Positions 1 to 7,132 of a DNA stretch of 11,566 nucleotides are shown in pieces. This DNA is from Hyphomicrobiaceae bacterium (GTDB lineage: Bacteria > Pseudomonadota > Alphaproteobacteria > Rhizobiales > Hyphomicrobiaceae). The first letter of the stretch is position 1, and every line of letters starts with the position of its first letter. The stretch is from contig JABSQE010000172.1 of the NCBI GenBank assembly GCA_013214245.1, positions 1 through 11,566 on the forward strand. Direction: 5' to 3'. The position numbers were made by a program, and so were the translations under genes. The notes beneath the pieces were generated by a model that was given only the letters and a program-made list of their open reading frames with translations, was not told the DNA's origin and searched no databases.

Positions 1-418
1 CAAGCACATCAACAGCACCTGAGCGAACTAAAGTATCTGCAATTTCCAGAGCTTGTTCTCCAGTGTCCGGTTGAGAAACAAGAACATCTTCCAAGCAAAC
101 CCCTAACTTGCGAGCGTATATTGGATCGAGAGCATGCTCTGCATCGACAAACGCACAAATACCATCACGCTTTTGCGCCTCTGCTACTACATGAAGCGCA
201 AGTGTGGTTTTGCCGGATGATTCTGGACCATAGATCTCAATAATGCGACCACGCGGCAGTCCACCTATTCCAAGAGCGATATCAAGACCAAGCGAGCCAG
301 TTGGTATTGCGTCGATATCAACTTGAAGGTCTTTTGCGCCAAGACGCATAACTGAACCTTTGCCGAAGTTCTTTTCTATCTGTGCAAGAGCGGCTTCGAG
401 CGCTTTCTGCTTATCCAT
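1..418 (-). CDS. recA: RecA recombinase, N-terminal 139 residues (gene cut by window edge)
   Basis: RecA forms ATP-dependent filaments on single-stranded DNA in the cytoplasm, drives homologous strand exchange and stimulates LexA self-cleavage in the SOS response. The visible part starts MDKQKALEAALAQIEKNFGK, followed by the Walker A motif GPESSGKT at about residues 64-71 and VDAEHALD at about 91-98, which carries the catalytic glutamate. All are RecA signatures. The ATG at 418 was chosen because GAGGGAG lies 5 nt upstream and the protein then starts where short RecA proteins start. An in-frame ATG 13 codons further up (457) would bury that ribosome site inside the gene. The gene continues beyond base 1. 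It is downstream of cckA on the same strand, but the 377-bp gap argues for its own promoter. I found no canonical GAAC-N7-GAAC SOS box. Identity is near certain. Confidence 0.97.
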   Translation of the reverse strand, partial: MDKQKALEAALAQIEKNFGKGSVMRLGAKDLQVDIDAIPTGSLGLDIALGIGGLPRGRIIEIYGPESSGKTTLALHVVAEAQKRDGICAFVDAEHALDPIYARKLGVCLEDVLVSQPDTGEQALEIADTLVRSGAVDVL

Positions 419-721
419 ATTTGCTCCCTCGGCGATATGAAGTTTCGGCGAAATCATCGTAATATCCCAGATCTCTGATGTCTTTGCTTCTCACACCAGA
501 ATGAGTTAGAATATAAAGTAATAATGAGATTAATTAAAAATACGTTCAGCTTTATCGTAGAGAACTCGTAACTTATGTCCATCATTACAACGTATTGTTA
601 ATGCACCTGTTGATAGTAATTAATTAGAGAACGCTTAAGAAGCAATTGTTGTTTTAAATAAGTTACCGCTTAGTTGTAGACACCCCTACCACCCATTCAA
701 ACGATTTTCACTTCAATCTCA

Positions 722-738
722 CTAGCGATTATCGATAG
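722..738. repeat. 17-bp imperfect dyad just downstream of cckA
   Basis: The stretch CTAGCGATTATCGATAG pairs CTA with TAG and CGAT with ATCG around a single central T, with one G/A mismatch. It lies about 60 bp past the cckA stop and abuts the first copy of the direct repeat at 736-745. It has no following T-run on the cckA-reading strand, so it is not a standard intrinsic terminator. It may be a protein site or a weak hairpin at the mRNA end. Confidence 0.4.
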
Positions 739-768
739 ACAATATTTAATACATTATCTAGACAATAT
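736..768. repeat. Direct repeat TAGACAATAT, two copies 23 bp apart
   Basis: TAGACAATAT occurs at 736-745 and again at 759-768. Both copies are followed by TTAA- or CTAA-like bases, so the similarity extends slightly past the exact 10-mer. The 23-bp period is close to two helical turns, compatible with a protein binding both copies on one face of the DNA. The sequence is AT-rich, so chance cannot be excluded. Confidence 0.4.
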
Positions 769-795
769 CTAAGCATTTTTGATATGTTGTTGCTT

Positions 796-3405
796 TTATA
801 ACAGCTTTTCTTTTACAACCTCTGCTATTTCAGAAAGAGTGTATGGCTTTTGCATAAACGTATAGTCAGCGTCCGATTCTAATTTTGTGCTAAAAGCGTC
901 GTCTGTATATCCTGATACGAACACGAACTTGATTGTCGGATTAGTTTCCCGTAGTTTTTTGTAAAGTGTCGGCCCATCCATTTCAGGCATCTTTACATCG
1001 CTCACCACAAGGTCTACCTGATGTTCAGAGTCTTTAAGAACCTCAAGTGCTTCCAAGCCATTACAAGCTTGCAATACTTCGTAACCCTGACGTCTCAGGG
1101 CTTCTGTTGCAAAAATTCTCACAGCGTCTTCATCTTCAACAATTAAAACTCGACCGTTGCCAGTTAAATCCTTAGGTTTATCGACAGGTAAAGTCTTAGA
1201 ATCATCCCGATTTTTCCGCTCTCTTGGAAGATAACGCGGCAAATAAACTCTAAAGGTCGTTCCTTCCCCTAAAGTGCTATCTACAAATATATATCCATCA
1301 GTTTGCTTAATGATACCATAAACGGTAGATAAGCCCAGACCAGTACCTTTACCAATGTCCTTAGTTGTAAAGAAAGGCTCGAAAATTTTAGCCATCACTT
1401 CGGATGTCATTCCCGATCCAGTATCCTCAATTTCAATTGCAACATATTGGCCAATCGCTATGCCAAGATCTACCATACGCTGGCTTTCGCGCTCGGAAAC
1501 ATTTTTTGTGCGCAGTGTAAGGCGGCCATTGTCAGCCATAGCATCACGTGCGTTTACAGCAAGATTGATAAAAACTTGATTAAGTTTATTTCGATCTGCC
1601 ATTACATCCCATAAGTCGCGTCCAGATGAAATCTTCAGATCAATATTCTCACCTAGTAGCCTATTCATAATCACTGAAAGATCAGTTACTAACTCACCTA
1701 GATGCACAACTTCAGGTTTTAGCGTCTGACGGCGCGAAAAAGCAAGTAGTTGCTTAACTAGACCAGCTGCATGATTAGCACTTGAACGGATATTTTGAAT
1801 ATTTTTATAAGCGTGATCTGTTGGACGATGATTAGCAAGTAACAGATCCGAAAATCCTATAATAGCTGTCAACACATTATTAAAATCGTGGGCTATACCA
1901 CCGGCTAGTTTGCCAATAGCCTCTATTTTTTGACTTTGTGCAAACTTTTGTCCCAGAGCTCGTTCTTCAGTGGCATCAGTAATGAATAAAATCGCAAGTG
2001 CGTTATCCGTTTTGCCTTGACCTAACGATTGGACAACAATTCGTCGTGCAAATTCTCCCTCCGGACCAATTGCAACTTCAACAGTGGAAATCTGTGCTTT
2101 GCCACGATAAGCTGCGTCTAAAGCTGACGATAGTTGCGACGCCCCGAAAGGATCGAAGCTAAAGTCAAATGAATCATGAACTTGCATACCAGAAATCATT
2201 GAAAAGGTTGATCCGCTCAACCTTGCAAAAGCCTTATTGAAATTTGTTACACAACCCTCAGCATTAATTAGAGCAATGCCAAAAGGGGCCGTGCGAAAAA
2301 TACTAGTAAATATTTGATTATCATCGCATGTATCATATGGAGCGCAGGGATACGCTACTAATGTTGTTTGAAGTAAATCACCATCTCCATAATGCGTTGA
2401 AATATAACATGCTGCAGGCCAACGTTCACCTTTCAGCGTAACAAAATCAACATCAATCAAATGAGACGGGTGTTCCGTATTCATACCTAACATATTTAGT
2501 AGAATTTCAGCCCCGTGGCTTGTCACAATATCCTTAAGATGTCTGGGGGAAACATCTAAGGTGGATGACGCATACCCAAGGTTGATTAAAAAAGTCCGGT
2601 TCATGTATAAGATCGTACCATCAGTATCTAGCGCGCAGATTCCAACCTGTAATTCACGATATATAGCAAGTTCACTTTGCAAATTGTGAATTTGTCTAGC
2701 AGCACATGCTTTTTCAGTGGTTATTTCTGTTATGGTACATAGTGATGTAGGGCCACTATAGTCTTCAAGCTCTAAAACGCCGAAAGGTTGCATGTTTAAG
2801 CGAAACCACCGCTCATGTTCGGCATCCCATTTAGTCGGCGGCAAAATTATTTCCTCTGTACTATTTTGTTGACGCTGGCAAGAACGTAAAAGTCGAAATA
2901 AGGCTTCAGCTCCTAAAATTGTTTTTGCAAAGCGATATTCCAAAGAATTGAGTTCGCCAAATTCGTTGCTCCCAAGTAAATCCGCTGCGGCCTGATTAGC
3001 ATTCAGTATTGTACCATTCGTTGCGACCAACATAAGACCACTACTCTGTAGATCAATAATTCGCTCGAAGATTTCAGAAGCCGTGGTTCGTTCACTGACT
3101 CTAATCTGCTTCGAAGCAAGGCCAAAAATAAAAAATATACCTAACATTGAAAGTAAAGATAATAATGTAAGCACTATAGGTTCGACCGACTGAGCTGACA
3201 AAAGAGCAAATATTCCCGTGGCTAAAATCGTGAAGATGATTACAATAGCCAACGTGGTTGAAATAGCCGAAGTAGCTGTTAGTAGGTTGGAATCACTACT
3301 TAAGTTTCGTGCCTTATATGTGTCTTGCATGGCAACTACCGTTCCCCGGCTCTCGGAGTGATTTGCGTATTCGAATGACGAAAAAAAGGAACGCGTACGT
3401 GGCAT
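796..3405 (-). CDS. cckA: CckA-type cell-cycle hybrid histidine kinase/phosphatase
   Basis: CckA is the membrane kinase that feeds phosphate through ChpT to CtrA and CpdR, controlling the cell cycle and often motility genes in Alphaproteobacteria. The 869 residues show two membrane segments (about 47-70 and 75-97) and a PAS-like sensing region (about 113-480, apparently three PAS units). The HisKA H-box GGIAHDFNN follows, with phospho-acceptor His506, then the N-box around Asn614-Asn618, G1 DTGSGM at 661-666, F-box FEPFFTTK at 675-682 and G2 GKGTGLGLS at about 685-693. The C-terminal receiver has VEDED at 756-760, acceptor Asp803 in VSDVKMPEMDG and Lys853. All catalytic residues are present. 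The start at 3405 has AAGG about 6 nt upstream. Met26 is an alternative that keeps both membrane segments. The next gene downstream is recA, a neighbour I recall for CckA in Rhizobiales. Similar PAS hybrid kinases exist, but the kinase core and context favour CckA strongly. Confidence 0.93.
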   Translation of the reverse strand: MPRTRSFFSSFEYANHSESRGTVVAMQDTYKARNLSSDSNLLTATSAISTTLAIVIIFTILATGIFALLSAQSVEPIVLTLLSLLSMLGIFFIFGLASKQIRVSERTTASEIFERIIDLQSSGLMLVATNGTILNANQAAADLLGSNEFGELNSLEYRFAKTILGAEALFRLLRSCQRQQNSTEEIILPPTKWDAEHERWFRLNMQPFGVLELEDYSGPTSLCTITEITTEKACAARQIHNLQSELAIYRELQVGICALDTDGTILYMNRTFLINLGYASSTLDVSPRHLKDIVTSHGAEILLNMLGMNTEHPSHLIDVDFVTLKGERWPAACYISTHYGDGDLLQTTLVAYPCAPYDTCDDNQIFTSIFRTAPFGIALINAEGCVTNFNKAFARLSGSTFSMISGMQVHDSFDFSFDPFGASQLSSALDAAYRGKAQISTVEVAIGPEGEFARRIVVQSLGQGKTDNALAILFITDATEERALGQKFAQSQKIEAIGKLAGGIAHDFNNVLTAIIGFSDLLLANHRPTDHAYKNIQNIRSSANHAAGLVKQLLAFSRRQTLKPEVVHLGELVTDLSVIMNRLLGENIDLKISSGRDLWDVMADRNKLNQVFINLAVNARDAMADNGRLTLRTKNVSERESQRMVDLGIAIGQYVAIEIEDTGSGMTSEVMAKIFEPFFTTKDIGKGTGLGLSTVYGIIKQTDGYIFVDSTLGEGTTFRVYLPRYLPRERKNRDDSKTLPVDKPKDLTGNGRVLIVEDEDAVRIFATEALRRQGYEVLQACNGLEALEVLKDSEHQVDLVVSDVKMPEMDGPTLYKKLRETNPTIKFVFVSGYTDDAFSTKLESDADYTFMQKPYTLSEIAEVVKEKLL

Positions 3406-3859
3406 ATTGGGCCTTAACTAATCGTTTGTATTCAAAAACAACGTGCAACAATAAAGCAGATGAAGATTTAAAAAATCAATATTAACTCTCTAAATCTACA
3501 GCTTTTCGGGTCACACACATATGCCTCTACACAGGTGGATTTTAAATGTCACGGTAGCTTTTTTGATTTATGCCACCATGCTTCTTAATCATGATAATTT
3601 CGTTGTTTTTTGGTTGAAACAAGAATAACTGCGTCTCCTAAATTTTGATTATCTTAAAACAACTGTAGATAAGTATGGTCAACTCTCTTAGATTTGTTAC
3701 ATCAGGGTTAATATGCGATGAAATTTGCACTATATGACCTCAAGTAAAACTTTATTTGATATCATTTGGAACTATCCCAGTTCAATGGATGTTTTGCCAG
3801 TTGAATGTGCCTACGAAACGCGTTTAAAGAGGAGGGGGTGGTAAGCGCCCCGCTAACGC
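3406..3859. other. cckA-fliO divergent intergenic region (454 bp)
   Basis: This region must carry the promoters of cckA (leftward) and fliO (rightward). It is AT-rich and has no RNA gene I recognise. It contains a one-mismatch CtrA-like box (3697-3711), a possible 35-codon membrane-type small ORF (3521-3628, no clear ribosome site), and a purine-rich GGAGGGGG tract (3831-3838) close to the fliO start. Confidence 0.55.
3697..3711. promoter_or_regulatory. Possible CtrA binding site upstream of fliO
   Basis: TTAC-N7-TTAA differs from the CtrA consensus TTAA-N7-TTAA by one base and lies about 150 bp ahead of fliO in the region shared with cckA. CtrA is the final target of the CckA phosphorelay and regulates flagellar genes in several Alphaproteobacteria, so the position makes sense. 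In DNA this AT-rich such near-matches arise by chance. Confidence 0.22.
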
Positions 3860-4246
3860 ATGGAGATTATTTCCTGGATATTGTTTACATGCTTGATAGC
3901 AGGCATCCTAACGCTAGGCGTAATATTACTTCGAGGATATTTGGAAAAAGATGTCAGCGCTGGGATCCTTTCGAGCGGACTATTTAATTCAAAACTTGTA
4001 GAAAGACGATTAGATGTTGTGGACCAGCTAACAATTGATGGACGCAGACGCTTAGTTCTTGTACGTAGAGATAATAAGGAGCACCTCATCATGACAGGTG
4101 GTCCAGCCGATGTGGTTATAGAGACGAATATCTCAACTAACGGTGATCATGTACGTCAAGAACCAGGTGAGACTGCGATCATTTCAGATGACACACAGAC
4201 ACTTGTAACTTCAAAACACGCTAACGACACCAATATATCATCATAA
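3860..4246 (+). CDS. fliO: FliO-type flagellar biosynthesis membrane protein
   Basis: FliO is a small bitopic inner-membrane protein that helps assemble the FliP-containing core of the flagellar type III export gate. The 128 residues have one N-terminal membrane segment (about 5-25). A short cytoplasmic domain follows with RRLDVVDQLTIDGRRRLVLV and RRDNKEHLIMTGGPADVVIE at about 49-88, the pattern of the alphaproteobacterial FliO-like family. A polar, probably disordered tail ends the protein. A stop codon (TAA 3854-3856) sits two codons upstream in frame, so ATG 3860 is the earliest possible start. No Shine-Dalgarno lies at normal distance. The next gene, an MscS channel, begins 42-93 bp later on the same strand, suggesting co-transcription. 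No other flagellar gene is in the window. Motif recall supports the family; no search was run. Confidence 0.8.
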   Translation: MEIISWILFTCLIAGILTLGVILLRGYLEKDVSAGILSSGLFNSKLVERRLDVVDQLTIDGRRRLVLVRRDNKEHLIMTGGPADVVIETNISTNGDHVRQEPGETAIISDDTQTLVTSKHANDTNISS

Positions 4247-4327
4247 AAAATTATCATAAAATTACAGGGATAAATTTAGCAACTAATCATGAATTGTTTG
4301 TTAAAATCAACTAATGATTTTTTTGCT

Positions 4328-4332
4328 GGAGG
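4328..4332 (+). promoter_or_regulatory. Ribosome binding site GGAGG deciding a TTG start
   Basis: GGAGG is followed by exactly 7 nt and a TTG codon at 4340-4342, in frame with the channel gene. The more upstream in-frame ATG (4289) has no comparable site; only AGGGAT lies about 20 nt before it. This supports TTG initiation. Confidence 0.65.
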
Positions 4333-4339
4333 ACACAGA

Positions 4340-6817
4340 TTGAGAGGAAGAATTAATTTTTTATCTGCGATTGTGATCGCAATTATTAGCACATCTAGCT
4401 TTCATTTATGGGGTGCTTTAAATGGCTTTGATATTGCATGGGCAGAAATTTTTTCGACTAATCATTCAAAAAATAGTCCCAAAGAGCAAGCTGCTTCATA
4501 TAATACAGAACAAACAGACTTTTACCCTAGCACCTTAGCTCAGTCTATTGAACGTCAGGCTGAAACACTAAATCTCCTGCGTAAAGCCGTTGAACGGTTA
4601 CGTGGAGATAATAAAGGACTTGAAAATCAACGTTTAAAGCTTGTGAAGCTCACCCAAGAGATGGATGCTATAAAGGTAGCCCTAGAGCCATTACTGAAAG
4701 CTATTGATCGTGAAATTTCTCAATTGAGCTCTCCAGCCGAAACTTCCTCAAACGCAGTAGAAGTTCCTGAATTAGTACAAGAGCGTGATCGACTCGAAGA
4801 AATAAGATCAAAAATTATTGCGGCTCAAAAACGTACATCCCTTTCGTTGCTGCGATCTCAAAAACTAGAAAAACGCATTCAAGACTATCACCTCCAAAAT
4901 TTTACAACTAACATCCTACAGCTCGTCGAAAGTCCCATTTCATCTAAGCTCTGGGATAATTTAGATGCCGTACTACCTCGATTGTGGATACAGATTAATA
5001 CAATAGCCGATAATTGGTGGACCTCCGCTAAACTCGATCCATTCTCTCTATCGTTAATAGCCATATTTGGTTCGCTTTGCTATATTTTTCTATCCATCAT
5101 TAGAAATCGCATAATAACACACGCAACTATATCAGGCTCAACGGCTGCACCTGGTTTTTTATTCAGGGCTACGCAGGCTAGTTGGTTTGTCACCGTAATG
5201 GTAATGCCTGGCACAATTTCATCAGTAGTTTTGTTCATTGTTGGAGACCTATTTCTTATATGGGATGGAAGCATTCGCATTTTTGCATATACTGCAATTT
5301 CAGCATTCATTATTTCTTTATTTATCATGGCTTTAGCCACAAGCATCTTACAACCGTCGCGACCAAGTTGGCGACTAGTTGAACTGCCAACCCCTATTGC
5401 AAACCGTTTGCTTTGGATTATAAATACTATGGCAGTCGTCTATGCCGCCGACTTGTTTCTTCACCGGATAATTCGCCTTTTTTATATGCCTGTTGAAGTT
5501 CGTATTCTTGAAACTAGTCTCGCGAACGGAGCTTTTGCAGGATTACTTGTAGTCTTCGCATTGACTGCATTACCAGATGAACAAGATATAATCAGTGCAC
5601 GTCTTGTTAGACTTTCACTTTTTATCTTACGCATACCATTATTTTTAGCTGCGATCACTATAATAGCTGTAACAATAATGGGTTATGTCGCATTAGGACG
5701 CTTTGTTGCGGGTCAGATTATGTTAATGGGAGTGGGCGGTGTAGCCGTTCTTTTGCTACATCTGGCAATACGTGTTGTAACAACCTCTTCTTTCTCCAAA
5801 ACTTTCTTATTTGAAAAATTGTCCGAAAGGAATGGTTGGTTTTTTTCTCATCGTCAACAAATAGCTAACACCACTGCCTTTTTTGCAAACGTATTCCTAC
5901 TTGGCGTTACAATTGCCCTATTACTTTTATCATGGGGGCTTCCGTTTTCACAATTGACCGACAGCCTTAAATCAATTTTCTTTGGGTTTGAAATAGGTCA
6001 AGTGAAAATTTCTCTATTTCAAATACTTATTGGCATCAGTTTGTTCTTAACTGTACTATTTGTAACACGGCTCATCCAAAGCTGGATGAGCCGCACTCTG
6101 CAAAACACACCATCTGTTGATCAAGGCATTGCAGACTCTGTTCATACAGGCTTTGGATATCTTGGTATGAGCATTGCGGCCATGATCGGCATTTCATACG
6201 CTGGTGTTGACTTGTCACAGCTCACGTTAGTTATTGGAGCATTATCCCTCGGTGTTGGTCTTGGCTTACAGTCTATTGTTAATAATTTTGTATCTGGTCT
6301 TATTTTACTCATTGAAAGACCTGTTAAAGTTGGAGATTGGGTAGTTATTGGGGACGAACAAGGATATGTTCGTAAAATTAGTGTAAGAGCTACAGAAATA
6401 GAAACTTTCGATCGCGCATCGGTAATTATTCCAAACTCAGCCTTAATTGGCGGTATTGTACAAAATTGGACCCACCGCAATACGATAGGACGTATTATAA
6501 TTAAAGTTAACGTATCTTATAATACTTCCCCCCAGCATGTAGTTGATATTCTGCTTGATATAGCTAGAGATTCAGATCGAGTACTATCACTTCCCGAACC
6601 TTGTGTAAGTTTTGACGATTTCGGTAGCAGCTCTTTAAATTTTTCTCTTCGTTGCTTCATCGAAGATATCAATGACGGAATAGTAATTAAGACAACATTA
6701 AGAACTGAAATCCTAAACAGTTTTAAGAGAAATGGGATAGAAATTCCTTATCTACAACATGATCTGTACATAAGACACATTAGCAAAAAGACAAATGAGC
6801 AAGAAGCATTAATGTAA
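4340..6817 (+). CDS. MscS-family mechanosensitive channel with DUF3772 periplasmic domain
   Basis: This is a large MscS-type channel that would open under membrane tension to release solutes during hypo-osmotic shock. From the TTG start it is 825 residues. A signal-peptide-like N-terminus (RGR, a hydrophobic stretch, then AWA) precedes a periplasmic coiled-coil region matching the DUF3772 pattern (about residues 110-200). About ten or eleven membrane segments follow. The MscS pore helix and beta domain come last: IGALSLGVGLGLQSIVNNF at about 632-650, then LIERPVKVGDWVVIGDEQGYV and IIPNSALIGGIVQNWTHRN, with a C-terminal alpha/beta cage domain. The ATG at 4289 would add 17 residues, mostly polar, before the signal. 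It follows fliO closely on the same strand. A near-perfect dyad lies just past its stop. Confidence 0.88.
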   Translation: MRGRINFLSAIVIAIISTSSFHLWGALNGFDIAWAEIFSTNHSKNSPKEQAASYNTEQTDFYPSTLAQSIERQAETLNLLRKAVERLRGDNKGLENQRLKLVKLTQEMDAIKVALEPLLKAIDREISQLSSPAETSSNAVEVPELVQERDRLEEIRSKIIAAQKRTSLSLLRSQKLEKRIQDYHLQNFTTNILQLVESPISSKLWDNLDAVLPRLWIQINTIADNWWTSAKLDPFSLSLIAIFGSLCYIFLSIIRNRIITHATISGSTAAPGFLFRATQASWFVTVMVMPGTISSVVLFIVGDLFLIWDGSIRIFAYTAISAFIISLFIMALATSILQPSRPSWRLVELPTPIANRLLWIINTMAVVYAADLFLHRIIRLFYMPVEVRILETSLANGAFAGLLVVFALTALPDEQDIISARLVRLSLFILRIPLFLAAITIIAVTIMGYVALGRFVAGQIMLMGVGGVAVLLLHLAIRVVTTSSFSKTFLFEKLSERNGWFFSHRQQIANTTAFFANVFLLGVTIALLLLSWGLPFSQLTDSLKSIFFGFEIGQVKISLFQILIGISLFLTVLFVTRLIQSWMSRTLQNTPSVDQGIADSVHTGFGYLGMSIAAMIGISYAGVDLSQLTLVIGALSLGVGLGLQSIVNNFVSGLILLIERPVKVGDWVVIGDEQGYVRKISVRATEIETFDRASVIIPNSALIGGIVQNWTHRNTIGRIIIKVNVSYNTSPQHVVDILLDIARDSDRVLSLPEPCVSFDDFGSSSLNFSLRCFIEDINDGIVIKTTLRTEILNSFKRNGIEIPYLQHDLYIRHISKKTNEQEALM

Positions 6818-6820
6818 TAG

Positions 6821-6840
6821 ACAATACCGATCGTTATTGT
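6821..6840. repeat. 20-bp near-perfect dyad just past the channel gene
   Basis: ACAATACCGATCGTTATTGT equals its own reverse complement except at one mismatched pair (positions 7 and 14), centred on CGATCG. It begins 4 nt after the channel stop at 6817. No T-run follows, so it is not a classical Rho-independent terminator. It may be an RNA-end hairpin or an operator-like protein site. Confidence 0.5.
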
Positions 6841-7064
6841 AAAGTGAAATCAGAAATAAGTAAGCTATGGTAAAGACAAATAACGTGAATGCCACTGATT
6901 ATGAATTAATTATATATTAATGTTAGAGTATGTAACACTGCATTGTGGCTGTCACTTCTGAACTATTACCGAACCTCGAAAAGCAAATATATGCTGATCG
7001 TTGGGCTTCACGGAAAGCATTATAGAGTAAGGCGTGCAGAGGAATTTAAAGCTTAAAAAATTTG

Positions 7065-7097
7065 AATACTGGTGTGGGAATCCCACCACAATACTGG
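7065..7097. repeat. Short hairpin flanked by 8-bp direct repeats
   Basis: AATACTGG occurs at 7065-7072 and 7090-7097. Between them GTGGG (7074-7078) and CCCAC (7082-7086) can pair around an AAT loop. The unit lies about 35 bp downstream of the stop of the minus-strand gene at 7133, so it could act as its transcription end, although no strong T-run follows the hairpin directly. Confidence 0.4.
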
Positions 7098-7132
7098 AGC
7101 TGGAAACGCACAAAATCATATTTGCCTTGATG

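Larger units (their letters stand above)
419..795. other. recA-cckA intergenic region (377 bp)
   Basis: This is non-coding, AT-rich DNA between the cckA stop and the recA start, both on the minus strand. It must hold the recA promoter. On the minus strand a TATATT-like -10 candidate lies near 505-515, without a convincing -35. TAGAGAAC occurs at 558-565 and 625-632. Its complement carries GTTC, the half-site of alphaproteobacterial LexA boxes, but neither copy has a second half at the required spacing. Near the cckA end there is a 17-bp imperfect dyad (722-738) and a 10-bp direct repeat. No RNA gene or convincing small protein gene was seen. Confidence 0.6.
6818..7132. other. Gene-poor stretch between the channel gene and the accessory region
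   Basis: These 315 bp carry no convincing gene. They contain a 20-bp near-palindrome right after the channel gene, a 27-codon open stretch (6945-7025) that may be a gene remnant, and a GC-richer hairpin flanked by 8-bp direct repeats (7065-7097). No tRNA or recognisable integration site was found, although this looks like the border between conserved and accessory DNA. Confidence 0.5.

Noticed and set aside
544..565. GTTC...GAAC pair as an SOS box
   Set aside because: The halves are inverted and 14 bp apart. The alphaproteobacterial box needs direct halves 7 bp apart, and the Gram-positive type needs 4 bp.
454..582. 42-codon minus-strand ORF whose stop overlaps the alternative recA ATG at 457 (ATGA overlap), resembling a leader peptide
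   Set aside because: No ribosome site, composition typical of AT-rich intergenic DNA, and the recA start at 418 has its own strong ribosome site.
624..638. TTAG-N7-TTAA as a CtrA box upstream of recA
   Set aside because: One mismatch in very AT-rich DNA, and recA is not an expected target; no supporting context.
1355..1579. Plus-strand 74-codon ORF inside cckA
   Set aside because: Antisense shadow of the HATPase region of cckA, whose catalytic motifs are intact.
3805..3987. Plus-strand 60-codon ORF overlapping the fliO start
   Set aside because: Out-of-frame shadow; the FliO frame has the membrane helix and family motifs.
7065..7097. tRNA T-arm-like or attachment-site reading of the GTGGG hairpin
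   Set aside because: The loop is only 3 nt and no acceptor or anticodon arms can be built around it.
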